The position numbers were made by a program, and so were the translations under genes. A DNA stretch of 64,000 nt, taken from the NCBI GenBank assembly GCA_039191605.1, contig JBCCXL010000001.1, positions 1 to 64,000 of the forward strand, in the 5' to 3' direction. The notes beneath the pieces were generated by a model, which had not been told where the DNA came from, ran no database searches, and worked only from the letters and a program-made list of their open reading frames with translations. Source of the DNA: JBCCXL01 sp039191605. Lineage in GTDB: Bacteria > Acidobacteriota > Thermoanaerobaculia > Multivoradales > JAHZIX01. Shown one piece after another: positions 16,878 to 27,650 of the stretch (positions are counted from its first letter, which is position 1; the number at the start of each line of letters is the position of its first letter).

Positions 16878-17456
16878 ATGTACGAACGATCTCGCGGACA
16901 TATCGAAGTCATCGCCGGAGGCATGTTCTCCGGCAAGAGCGAAGAGCTGGTGCGTCGCATGCGGCGAGCGGCCATCGCCCGGCAGCGGGTGCAGGTCTTC
17001 CGCCCCGTCAGCGATACTCGCCATGCCCCCGGCCGGCTGGTGACTCGCGATCAGCGGGAGCTCTCGGCTCACTCCGTCGACAGCAGCACCGCCCTGCGGA
17101 GCGAGCTCCAAATTGGCGTGCAGGTCGTCGGCGTCGACGAGGCACAATTCTTCGACCTCGGTCTCGTTCAGGTCGTCATGGAGCTCGCCGACGCCGGCCT
17201 GCGGGTCATCGTTGCCGGCCTCGATCAGGATTTCAGCCGCAAGCCCTTCGGCCCCATGCCCGCCATCCTCGCCCTGGCGGAGTATGTGGACAAGATGCAC
17301 GCCATCTGCGTGCGCTGCGGCGGCCTAGCGCACTACAGCCAGCGCATCGCCGGCGGCGAAGATCAGGTGCAGGTCGGGGACGCTGAATCCTATGAAGCGC
17401 GCTGCCGACGCTGCTACGAAGACTACCCGCCCCCCCAGCAAGACCTCACGCTCTAA
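16878..17456 (+). CDS. tdk: Thymidine kinase
   Basis: A 192-residue type II thymidine kinase, which salvages thymidine to dTMP using ATP. The P-loop is GGMFSGKSEE and the Walker B/catalytic segment is VDEAQFFD. The lasso region is present, and the structural zinc site is formed by CVRCGG and CRRCY near the C-terminus. ATG at 16878 fits the overlapping GAGGT Shine-Dalgarno sequence; a GTG two codons earlier would place the start inside it. The gene converges with a thioesterase gene 26 nt away. Confidence 0.95.
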   Translation: MYERSRGHIEVIAGGMFSGKSEELVRRMRRAAIARQRVQVFRPVSDTRHAPGRLVTRDQRELSAHSVDSSTALRSELQIGVQVVGVDEAQFFDLGLVQVVMELADAGLRVIVAGLDQDFSRKPFGPMPAILALAEYVDKMHAICVRCGGLAHYSQRIAGGEDQVQVGDAESYEARCRRCYEDYPPPQQDLTL

Positions 17457-17482
17457 TCACCCAGCGAAGCGGTAAGGGCGTG

Positions 17483-17938
17483 CTACCCCGCCTCCCCCTC
17501 CTCCAGCGGTCGGGGAGCGAGCCCAGGTCCGGGGTAGAGATCCACGGGAATCGGCCGATTGCCTTCGTCGACGTGGACATAAACCACCGTCGCCTCGGTC
17601 ACCGTCACTCGGCCTCGTCCCTTCCCCCGCCGCTCCGCCTCCACCACTACCCGGGTGGTGATCGAGGTGCGACCGACCTTCACCACATCGGCGTAGAAGC
17701 TCACCAGATCGCCGACGAAGACCGGATAGTGGAAGACCACCTCGTGGAGGCTGACGGTCACCAGCTTACCGGTCACGAAGCGAGCGGCTTCCACCGCTCC
17801 CGCCTGATCGATATACGACAGGATGATGCCGCCGAAAATGGTCCCCATGCCGTTGGTGTCCCTCGGCAGAAGGACGACCCGAATCGCCAGATTTTGGCGC
17901 TCGGCATCACTGTTCACGGGGGCAGGCGCTTGGGGCAT
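17483..17938 (-). CDS. Hotdog-fold acyl-CoA thioesterase
   Basis: A 151-residue YciA/ACOT-type thioesterase that hydrolyses acyl-CoA to free acid and CoA. The family segment DTNGMGTIFGGIILSYIDQAG contains the catalytic aspartate region. It is followed by LHEVVFHYPVFVGDLV and the beta-strand TEATVVYVHVDEGNRP. AGGAG lies six bases upstream of the ATG. A single hotdog domain implies a dimeric or hexameric enzyme. The acyl preference cannot be read from the sequence. Confidence 0.88.
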   Translation of the reverse strand: MPQAPAPVNSDAERQNLAIRVVLLPRDTNGMGTIFGGIILSYIDQAGAVEAARFVTGKLVTVSLHEVVFHYPVFVGDLVSFYADVVKVGRTSITTRVVVEAERRGKGRGRVTVTEATVVYVHVDEGNRPIPVDLYPGPGLAPRPLEEGEAG

Positions 17939-18135
17939 GGAAGGCTCCTCGATGGGGACGAAGCAAGCTCAGGATGGCGGCGTCTCTACTCGATCGGCGG
18001 ACGCAGCCGGAATTTCTCAGGGTTCCTGTGAAGCGGGAGATTCAGGGGCAGCTCGTGGCCGAACCGAGCCTTTGACCTGTTCTGGCCGACGAGGATCTTC
18101 AGCTCACTAGGGCCAGCTCCCCAGGAGGCATCATC

Positions 18136-18657
18136 TTATCTCGGGGCGGCTCCTCCGGCGGCTCTCAGAGCTTCGGCGACCGCTCCCGCGGCATCCTTCA
18201 CCGTGAGCAGGAGCGACTCGCATTGACCATCGGGACGCTCCGGTCGCCAGCTCTCCAAACACACCACCGGACGACCGTGCTTCAGCGCCATAGCGATCTC
18301 CGAGAGCGTTCCCCAGCCGCCGCCGATGGCGATCACCGCCTGCGCCGACAGCACCAGCACCAGGTTACGTCCCTGCCCCAGACCCGTATGGATAGGGATC
18401 GATAGGTGCGCATTGGCCCCGGAGCTCTCGTCATCGCTTCCCGGCAAGATCCCCACCACCTGCCCCCCCGCCAATCTCGCCCCTCGCGACGCCGCGGCCA
18501 TCACCCCGCCCCGACCGCCGGTCAACAGCACCGCCCCCGACTCCGCAAGCCCTCGCCCCACCGACTCCGCAAGGGTCTCGAGAACAGGGCCACACTGCGC
18601 AGCGCCGCACACCGCGATGGTGAGGCCACCGCCCCTCGGCTCAGTCGATCTCTCCAT
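18136..18657 (-). CDS. LOG/TIGR00725-like Rossmann-fold protein
   Basis: A 173-residue single-domain nucleotide-binding protein of the SLOG superfamily. It has LLTGGRGGVM near residue 45 and GGGWGTLSEIAMALKHGRPV near 110. The second segment carries the glycine-rich loop and the glutamate shared with cytokinin-riboside phosphoribohydrolases. The closest group I can name is TIGR00725 ('molybdenum cofactor carrier-like'), whose function is largely unknown. The full PGGxGTxxE LOG motif is modified to GGGWGTLSE. It stands alone, with 197 nt between it and the thioesterase gene. Confidence 0.75.
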   Translation of the reverse strand: MERSTEPRGGGLTIAVCGAAQCGPVLETLAESVGRGLAESGAVLLTGGRGGVMAAASRGARLAGGQVVGILPGSDDESSGANAHLSIPIHTGLGQGRNLVLVLSAQAVIAIGGGWGTLSEIAMALKHGRPVVCLESWRPERPDGQCESLLLTVKDAAGAVAEALRAAGGAAPR

Positions 18658-18903
18658 CGCGGCATCATACCCGCCGACTCCTCCCGCCTGAGTGTCCCCC
18701 CGAGCTCACGAAGCTCACTGGGCTCATCACGTCACCTCCTCCCGGCGCTGAAACCTCACCCGGTGAAATACACGTAGGCTCCCTTGGAGCCTGTCGGCTG
18801 ATCTACAAGACGAGTGGCTCTCCCGAAAGAACGATCGAATCCAGCGCCCTCCGACCATCTCAACGCAACATTCAGCCAAAAACTAGGCTCATTAGGATTC
18901 AGA

Positions 18904-18949
18904 ATCAGGACCTACTCTGGATCAGGACCTACTCTGGATCAGGACCTAC
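18904..18949. repeat. 17-bp tandem repeat
   Basis: The unit ATCAGGACCTACTCTGG repeats 2.7 times without spacers. It lies in the 350-nt spacer (18658-19007) ahead of a small membrane-protein gene; nothing else is recognisable there. Confidence 0.85.
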
Positions 18950-19007
18950 AAAGCGTTGCAGCTTCGTCTCCCGAGCGCTGAAAGCTCCTTCCCATTGAGA
19001 AGGTAAG

Positions 19008-19259
19008 ATGAGGATGATGAAAAAATTAGGCCCCATGACCGTGATTACCGCCTGGGCGAGTCGCCTGCGCTACCCACAACTCTTTTTCCTCACCGCCGGC
19101 CTCTTCCTGCTGGACTTCTTCATCGTCGACCCGATTCCCCTCATGGATGAAGCCCTGCTAGCCCTCCTCACTCTGCTCGTCGGTTCCCTGAAAACCAGGG
19201 GTGAGGACCCGGAAGAGACCGAACGCGAGATCAAGAACGTCACGCCCCCCAATCCCTAA
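19008..19259 (+). CDS. Small two-helix membrane protein
   Basis: An 83-residue protein with two hydrophobic helices (PQLFFLTAGLFLLDFFIV and LMDEALLALLTLLVGSL) joined by the loop DPIPLMDE. A charged C-terminal tail (KTRGEDPEETEREIK) follows. From memory this layout, including the DPIP loop, recurs in small uncharacterised inner-membrane proteins of the DUF6116 type. GAGAAGG lies just upstream of ATG 19008; ATGs at 19014 and 19017 are alternatives. Function unknown. Confidence 0.65.
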   Translation: MRMMKKLGPMTVITAWASRLRYPQLFFLTAGLFLLDFFIVDPIPLMDEALLALLTLLVGSLKTRGEDPEETEREIKNVTPPNP

Positions 19260-19352
19260 CTCGCCGAAGCTCTCGGGAAGCGCCCTGGTGGCCGCCGCGC
19301 GCTCACAAGTGCCGTGCCTGAGCCGGCCGTCCCTTGATAGAGTCTGCGAACT

Positions 19353-19562
19353 ATGGATCTCGATCTAGCTATCGCTCTCGGCACCTACGGCGTCTTTTCC
19401 TTAGTCGCTATGGGCTTTGCATTCTGGGCCGCCTACGCGGCCAGGGGCTGGAAGGCCGGCCTCGGCGCCGCAGCCGCAGCCCTCGGCGTGATGATGAGCA
19501 TCTTGCTCGTCCTCTACCTCTTCGTCTATCCCCACCTTCAGGAGCTCAAGCAGCTCAACTGA
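19353..19562 (+). CDS. Hypothetical 69-residue membrane protein
   Basis: A small protein that is almost entirely two membrane helices (residues about 5-28 and 34-58) with a short polar C-terminus (HLQELKQLN). I recognise no family. It follows the previous small membrane protein in the same direction, 93 nt apart. The strong hydrophobicity and clean helix-loop-helix layout support a real gene, but there is no clear Shine-Dalgarno sequence. Confidence 0.5.
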   Translation: MDLDLAIALGTYGVFSLVAMGFAFWAAYAARGWKAGLGAAAAALGVMMSILLVLYLFVYPHLQELKQLN

Positions 19563-19651
19563 GGCGGGCGAGCCGGTATCGCCGGGGGACAAGCCTCCGC
19601 CATACCGAGGGATCCCCTAGCTCCACCCCACAGCTCCGGCTGAAGTTATCT

Positions 19652-19690
19652 CCACTGGCGGCGCTTCCACTGGCGGCGCTTCCACTGGGG
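19652..19690. repeat. 15-bp tandem repeat upstream of leuS
   Basis: CCACTGGCGGCGCTT occurs twice, followed by a partial third copy, in the 483-nt spacer before leuS. The rest of that spacer holds two inverted repeats (separate entry) and no supportable gene. Confidence 0.75.
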
Positions 19691-19815
19691 AGCGCTCTCA
19701 GTGGGAAGCCTCCATGGTTTCGTCATGGCCTCGCCGCAGCATCACTCTGGTATCGCCATGGCCTGGCTGCTGCGTTGGAACCCCGTGGGCTGACAGCTCT
19801 GGCAAAATATTGAGA

Positions 19816-19927
19816 GGAAGTTGAAACTTCCGACCTTCGTCCATTCCAGCGCGAAGGCGACACATCACGGGAAGGGCAGCCTTTAGCCTTCCTCAGCGGC
19901 GGTGTAGTGATAGAGTTTTCAACTCTA
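19816..19927. other. Pair of inverted repeats in the leuS leader
   Basis: GGAAGTT-GA-AACTTCC (19816-19831) and TAGAGTT-TTC-AACTCTA (19911-19927) are both perfect 7-bp dyads with similar cores. They lie 215 and 119 nt before the leuS start. They could be operators or leader hairpins. No T-box sequence or terminator U-run is visible. Confidence 0.45.
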
Positions 19928-20045
19928 ACCTTCACAAGTAGCCCAGCCCCTCAAAGGGTTCCTCTACGATTGGATATTCCACTACGCTCCAGCGGCCCCA
20001 GCCCCTCCCCTCGACGCAAACTTCCCTGCCGCTGAGACCGATGCT

Positions 20046-22571
<2,526 letters not shown>

Positions 22572-22607
22572 ACCCATTGCTCCCCTCGGGGAAGAAATCG
22601 CTGCACC

Positions 22608-24209
22608 ATGGATCCAAACTCCCAACCGAACCCCGGCTCCCCCGAAGAGATCTGGATCTTCAATCAGCTCCAGGCCAAGCTGCCGCTGCAATTTCAGCGA
22701 CTCTTCGAAAACCCCAAGAAGCCGCGTACCATCGTCGTGGTTCCCAGCCTGACCCTGGATCAGGAGGAGCTGACGAAGATCGAAGGCGCTCATCACTACG
22801 AGGAGCGCATGCTGTGCATGCTGATGCTCCTGCGGATGCCTCGCACTCGGGTGATCTACGTCACCAGCCAGCCGGTGCATTCGATGGTGATCGACTACTT
22901 CCTACACCAGCTTCCGGGCATCCCCTTCAGCCACGCCCGGTCGCGGCTCGAGCTGCTGTCCTGCCACGATGCGTCGCCGGCGCCCCTGACCCTCAAGATT
23001 CTGCGCCGTCCCCGGCTGCTGCAGCGCATTCGCGAGCGCATCATCGACGTAGATTCCAGCCATCTTTCGGCCTTCAACGTCACCCACCTCGAGCGCACCC
23101 TGGCGGTACGCCTGGGGATCCCCATCTACGGCTGCGATCCGGAGCTCGGCTGGCTCGGTGAGAAGAGTGGATGCCGCAAGGTGTTCCGCGAGGCCGGCGT
23201 GCAGCTGCCTCGAGGCTTCGAAGATCTGCGAGACGAGGGTGACATCTTCGACGCTCTCACCGACCTGAAGACCACCAACCCCAAGCTGCGGCGCGCGGTG
23301 GTCAAGCTCAACGAGGGCTTCTCCGGCGAGGGCAACGCCCTGCTCTCCTTCGAAGGCTGCCCCGAAAAAGACGGGGTACGGGCGTGGATCGCCGAGAACC
23401 TGCCAAAGCGCCTGCGCTTCGAGGCCAAGACCGAGACCTGGCCGGCCTTCCGGCGCAAATTCGAGCAGATGCGCGGCATCGTCGAGGAATTCATCGAGGG
23501 CAAGGGAAAGACCTCACCGTCGGTGCAGTGCCGCATCGACCCCGCCGGCAATCCCCACATCATCTCCACCCACGATCAGGTGCTGGGCGGCCCCACGGGT
23601 CAGATCTTCCTCGGCTGTAATTTCCCCGCCCACGACGATTACCGGCTGCAGATCCAGGAAGCCGGCATGGACATCGCCCGGGTGCTCTGCAACTACCGGG
23701 TCCTCGGCCGCTTCGGCATCGACTTCATCTGCGTGCCGAAGCCGGATGGCAGCTGGGAGAGCTACGCCATCGAAATCAACCTGCGCAAGGGCGGTACCAC
23801 CCACCCCTTCATGATGCTGCAATTCCTCACCCACGGAGAATTCGACGAGGAGACGGGCCTCTACCGATCCCCCTCCGGGCAGCCGCGCTATTACGTCGCC
23901 TCGGACAACCTCTCCAACGCCCGCTACCAGGGCCTGACGCCCCGCGATCTCATCGACATCGCCGTGCTCTACGACCTCCACTTCAACGGCGCCAACCAGC
24001 AGGGGGTGATCTTCCACCTCATCGGCGCGCTGTCGGAATTCGGCAAGCTCGGCGTGATGTGCATCGGCGACTCCCACGACAACGCCCGCCAGCTCTACGA
24101 AGAGACGGTAGAGGACCTCGACTTCGAGGCCGAGCGTCAGGATCACCTGCGGGGCGAGACCCGGCGCTTCGACGGTCGGCGCTTCACCGCCGCGGCGGGC
24201 GAGGGCTGA
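22608..24209 (+). CDS. PGM1-like ATP-grasp ligase
   Basis: A 533-residue protein resembling 'peptide ligase PGM1-related' proteins. The N-terminal third is a Rossmann-like region (about 40-175). An ATP-grasp core follows, with VVKLNEGFSGEGNALL (nucleotide loop), EEFIEGKGKTSPSVQ, and the metal-binding ESYAIEINLRKGGTTHPF. The C-terminal region has the PGM1_C-type segment IFHLIGALSEFGKLGVMCIGDS. PGM1 of pheganomycin biosynthesis joins a nonproteinogenic amino acid to a ribosomal peptide. Here no precursor peptide or tailoring gene is nearby; the neighbour is leuS. Carboxylate-amine ligation is a safe inference, but the substrates are unknown. Confidence 0.8.
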   Translation: MDPNSQPNPGSPEEIWIFNQLQAKLPLQFQRLFENPKKPRTIVVVPSLTLDQEELTKIEGAHHYEERMLCMLMLLRMPRTRVIYVTSQPVHSMVIDYFLHQLPGIPFSHARSRLELLSCHDASPAPLTLKILRRPRLLQRIRERIIDVDSSHLSAFNVTHLERTLAVRLGIPIYGCDPELGWLGEKSGCRKVFREAGVQLPRGFEDLRDEGDIFDALTDLKTTNPKLRRAVVKLNEGFSGEGNALLSFEGCPEKDGVRAWIAENLPKRLRFEAKTETWPAFRRKFEQMRGIVEEFIEGKGKTSPSVQCRIDPAGNPHIISTHDQVLGGPTGQIFLGCNFPAHDDYRLQIQEAGMDIARVLCNYRVLGRFGIDFICVPKPDGSWESYAIEINLRKGGTTHPFMMLQFLTHGEFDEETGLYRSPSGQPRYYVASDNLSNARYQGLTPRDLIDIAVLYDLHFNGANQQGVIFHLIGALSEFGKLGVMCIGDSHDNARQLYEETVEDLDFEAERQDHLRGETRRFDGRRFTAAAGEG

Positions 24210-24232
24210 AGCGAATTGGGCCGAGCAAAGTA

Positions 24233-24296
24233 GTTCTAAGGGCGTTAGCCGCCGCAGGCGCTCTTGTTCTCCCTGGCCTGCGGGCCCTAAAAGAAC
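24233..24296. terminator. Long imperfect hairpin between convergent genes
   Basis: GTTCT/AGAAC, AGGGC/GCCCT and CCGCAGGC/GCCTGCGG pair in order, with an 8-nt bulge on the 5' side and a 16-nt loop. It lies 24 nt past the ligase stop and 102 nt past the RND stop. No T-run follows on either side, so it may be a factor-dependent terminator, an RNA-stabilising stem or a REP-like element. Confidence 0.5.
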
Positions 24297-24398
24297 GCTT
24301 CAGCAGGCCTGGTCCCAAACTCGGGATTCAGATCCTGCCGAAGCGCTTGCAGCTCGAATAGATAAAGCTCGATCGGGTACAGCCTGAGTGAATGCAGC

Positions 24399-27300
24399 TT
24401 ATTGCGCTGGGGCTAGCTCCCCCGCGTTCGGGGAAACCTCTTCTGCGTCCTCCCGATTCAGCACCTCGTGCCCGCCCTGCTGGCTCCAGCGCCCCGGCAG
24501 CACGCGGTCCATGATCCGCGTGATGTCCTCCAGGATGTAATAGGCCACCGGCACCAGCATCAGGATGATCACCGTGGCGAAGAGCACGCCGAAGGCCAGG
24601 GAGGCCGCCATGGGGATGAGGAATTGAGCCTGCAGGCTCTTCTCCAGCAGCAGCGGCAGCAGGCCGACGAAGGTGGTGAGGGAGGTCAGCAGAATCGGCC
24701 GGAAGCGCTGCTCGCCAGAGGATCGCACCGCGTCGTGCAGGGGCATCCCCGCCCGATACTTGCGGTTGATGAAGTCCACCATCACCAGGCTGTCGTTCAC
24801 CACCACGCCGGTGAGGGCGACGATGCCGAAGCCGGAGAGCATGGTGAGGTTCATGCCGAGGGCGAAGTGGCCGAGGATCGCGCCGATGAGGCCGAAGGGA
24901 ATGGCGCTCATCACGATCAGAGGCTGAAGATAGGAGCGGAAAGGCACCGCCAGCAGCACGTAGATCATCATCAGGGCGAAGAGGAAGCCCTGCACCAGGC
25001 CCCCCATCGTCTCCCGCTGCTCCTGCTGCTCTCCTTCGAAGCTATAGCGCAGGCCGGGAAAGTCCGCCCGCAGCTGCGGTAGCACCGTCGCCTCGAGATC
25101 GGCGATCACCTCGTTGGCGTTGTTCTTCTCGATGTCGACGTCGGCGGTGACGTTGATCACCCGCTTCTGCTCCACCCGCTGGATCGTCGCGTAGCCTCGG
25201 CCCATGGAGACCTCGGCGGCGGCGGTGAAGGGCATCTCGACACCGGCCGGAGTCCGCACCCGGAGGGATTCTAGGTTCCCCAGGGAGCTGCGCTCCTCCT
25301 CCGGATAGCGCACCATCACCTTGACTTCCTCCCGGCCCCGCTGCACTCGCTGAGCCTCCTCGCCGAAGAAAGCCTGGCGCACCTGCCTGCCGACGTCCGC
25401 CAGGGTCACCCCGAGGGCCTGAGCCTCTGGCGTGATGTCGAGCTTCAGCTCCTGCTTTCCGGGCTCGAAGCTATCGGCGATATCGAACACGCCGGGGTAG
25501 GCCCGCAGCGACTCCTTTAGCACCGAGGAGGCCTTCTCCAGCTGCTCCAGGCTGGGCCCGGACAGCTGCACGTTGATCGCTTCTCCGGTAGAGAAGAGAG
25601 ACGAGGAGAACACCAGCTCCTGGGCATCCGGAATCTCGCCCACCAGCTCTCGCCAGCGATTGGCGATCTCCGGGCTGGTAATCACCCGCTCCTCCGCCGG
25701 CGCCAGCTCCACCGTCACCTCGCCGAGATGAGAGGCGGAGAAAGAAGCGCCGATGCCTCCTCCCCCCTGGCTCTGCTCGGTGCGGAAGGGCTGCTCCCCC
25801 ACCGACGCCAGGAAGTGACGGAAGGCGTCCGGCTCTCCTTCTTCCGCCAGCTGCTCCTGCAGCTGCACCGCCGCCTGCTCCACCTGGCGCACCGCCCGCT
25901 CGGTGACGTCTGCGGGGGTACCCTGAGGCATGGTGATGAACACGCCGACGTTGTCCGCCTCCACCGGCGGGAAGAAGGTGAACTTGATCCAGCCGCCGGC
26001 CACCAGGCCAACGGTAGAGAAGAGCAGCGCCAGCATCGCGGCGACAAAGGCGTAGCGCCAGCTCAGCACCCAGCCCAGCGCCGCCCGATAGCGAGTTTGG
26101 ACGAAGCGCTTCAAGGCGTTGGAGAAGCCGTTCTGGAATCGCTGCCAGACTCCTCCGATACCCCGCCGCTGGCCACCGCTGCCGGGCGGGCGAGTGTGGG
26201 CGAGGTGAGCCGGAAGGATCAGCAGCGACTCCACCAGCGAGAAGATCAGGGTCGCGATCACCACCGTGGGGATCACCTTCATGATCTTGCCGGTATTGCC
26301 CTGCACGGTGAGCAGCGGGGCGAAGGCAGCGATGGTGGTCAAGATGGCGAAAAGAACCGGAATCGACACCTCCTGGGCCCCGGCGATGGCGGCCCGCAGT
26401 GGCGTGAGCCCCTCCTCCATCTTGCGGAAGATGTTCTCCCCCACCACGATGGCGTCATCCACCACGATGCCCAGCACCACCAGGAAGGCGAAGAGGGAAA
26501 TCAGGTTGATGGAGACGTCCATGCTCGGCAGCAGCCACAGCGCCCCCATGAAGGAAATGGGGATTCCCAGCGCCACCCAGAAGGCGAGACGCAGCTTGAG
26601 GAAGAGAGCCAGCACGATGAGCACCAGGGTCAGACCCATGATGCCGTTTTCCAGCAGCAGGGAAAGGCGGCTCTTGAGCACCAGGGAGTCGTCTCGCCAG
26701 GTGGTCATAGAGAGCCCCTCGGGGAGGCTCAAACGCTTCTCGTCGACATAATCGTAGACCGCCTGGGAAACCTCCAGAGCGCTCTGATCCCCGACTCGGA
26801 ATACCTGCACCAAGGCGGCTGGCTGGCCGTCGAAGCGGGATTTCTGATCGGTCTCGGCAAAGCCGTCCACCACCTTGGCGACGTCCGAGAGAACCAGACG
26901 AGTGCCGTCCTCCCGCGAGATCAGCACCAGGTTCTCGAATTCCTCCCCGCGATAGGCCTGGCCGGTGGTGCGCAGCAGAATCTGGCCATCCTCGCTGTCG
27001 ATGGCGCCACCCGGCAGGTCGAGAGACGCGGTGCGCACGGCGTTGGCCACCTGGTTGAAGGTCAATCCCCAGCGCCGCAGGGCCTGTTCCGAGACCTCGA
27101 TGGAGATCTCATAGGGGCGCACCGCCGCGACCTCCACCTGGGTGATGCTGCCGAGGGCCAGCAGATCCTCTCGGACCTGCTCGGCGCTGCGCTTCAGGGT
27201 TCCTTCGTCCACCTCGCCGTAGATAGCCAGATTGATCACCTGGCGGCGCAGGGTCACTTCGGCGCTGATCGGCTTCTCGGTCTCCTCCGGAAAAGTATCG

Positions 27301-27650
27301 ATGGCGTCGACCCGACTCTTGACGTCGTCTAGCACCTCGCGGGCGTCGACCCCCGGCCGCACCTCCACGGAAACCGTGCCGATGCCTTCGGCGGCGGTGG
27401 AGCGCAGCTCCTTGATGCCGTCGAGGTCCTGCAGCCGCTCCTCGATGCGCTGGTTGACGCCCTCCTCCACCTCCTCCGGAGCCGCTCCCAGATAGGGCAC
27501 CTGCACCGTGATGAGATCCGCCGAGAACTCCGGGAAGACCTCCATCTTGATCTGGTTGGCGAGGGCGAAGGTACCGCCGCCGAAGATCACGAACATCATC
27601 AGGTTCGCCGCCACCGAGTTGCGGGCGAACCATTCCACCATGCCCTTCAT
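24399..27650 (-). CDS. RND efflux transporter (inner-membrane pump)
   Basis: A 1083-residue AcrB/MexB-type resistance-nodulation-division pump. It starts with the first membrane helix (VAANLMMFVIFGGGTFAL) and has two large periplasmic loops (about 40-330 and 560-870). The proton-relay pair in TM4 is VDDAIVVGENIF. A second half with GFGIVALTGVVVNDSLVMVDF completes the pseudo-twofold layout of 12 helices. It extrudes hydrophobic compounds out of the cell together with the adaptor and outer-membrane factor encoded upstream. Its ATG overlaps the adaptor stop (ATGA). The divergent periplasmic loops prevent assignment of a substrate. Confidence 0.95.
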   Translation of the reverse strand: MKGMVEWFARNSVAANLMMFVIFGGGTFALANQIKMEVFPEFSADLITVQVPYLGAAPEEVEEGVNQRIEERLQDLDGIKELRSTAAEGIGTVSVEVRPGVDAREVLDDVKSRVDAIDTFPEETEKPISAEVTLRRQVINLAIYGEVDEGTLKRSAEQVREDLLALGSITQVEVAAVRPYEISIEVSEQALRRWGLTFNQVANAVRTASLDLPGGAIDSEDGQILLRTTGQAYRGEEFENLVLISREDGTRLVLSDVAKVVDGFAETDQKSRFDGQPAALVQVFRVGDQSALEVSQAVYDYVDEKRLSLPEGLSMTTWRDDSLVLKSRLSLLLENGIMGLTLVLIVLALFLKLRLAFWVALGIPISFMGALWLLPSMDVSINLISLFAFLVVLGIVVDDAIVVGENIFRKMEEGLTPLRAAIAGAQEVSIPVLFAILTTIAAFAPLLTVQGNTGKIMKVIPTVVIATLIFSLVESLLILPAHLAHTRPPGSGGQRRGIGGVWQRFQNGFSNALKRFVQTRYRAALGWVLSWRYAFVAAMLALLFSTVGLVAGGWIKFTFFPPVEADNVGVFITMPQGTPADVTERAVRQVEQAAVQLQEQLAEEGEPDAFRHFLASVGEQPFRTEQSQGGGGIGASFSASHLGEVTVELAPAEERVITSPEIANRWRELVGEIPDAQELVFSSSLFSTGEAINVQLSGPSLEQLEKASSVLKESLRAYPGVFDIADSFEPGKQELKLDITPEAQALGVTLADVGRQVRQAFFGEEAQRVQRGREEVKVMVRYPEEERSSLGNLESLRVRTPAGVEMPFTAAAEVSMGRGYATIQRVEQKRVINVTADVDIEKNNANEVIADLEATVLPQLRADFPGLRYSFEGEQQEQRETMGGLVQGFLFALMMIYVLLAVPFRSYLQPLIVMSAIPFGLIGAILGHFALGMNLTMLSGFGIVALTGVVVNDSLVMVDFINRKYRAGMPLHDAVRSSGEQRFRPILLTSLTTFVGLLPLLLEKSLQAQFLIPMAASLAFGVLFATVIILMLVPVAYYILEDITRIMDRVLPGRWSQQGGHEVLNREDAEEVSPNAGELAPAQ

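Noticed and set aside
18904..18949. Direct repeats considered as a CRISPR array
   Set aside because: Units are 17 bp, contiguous, without spacers, and no cas gene is nearby.
25728..27332. 534-codon plus-strand frame over the RND pump gene
   Set aside because: Antisense to a well-identified pump; the translation is low-complexity His/Gln/Arg sequence.
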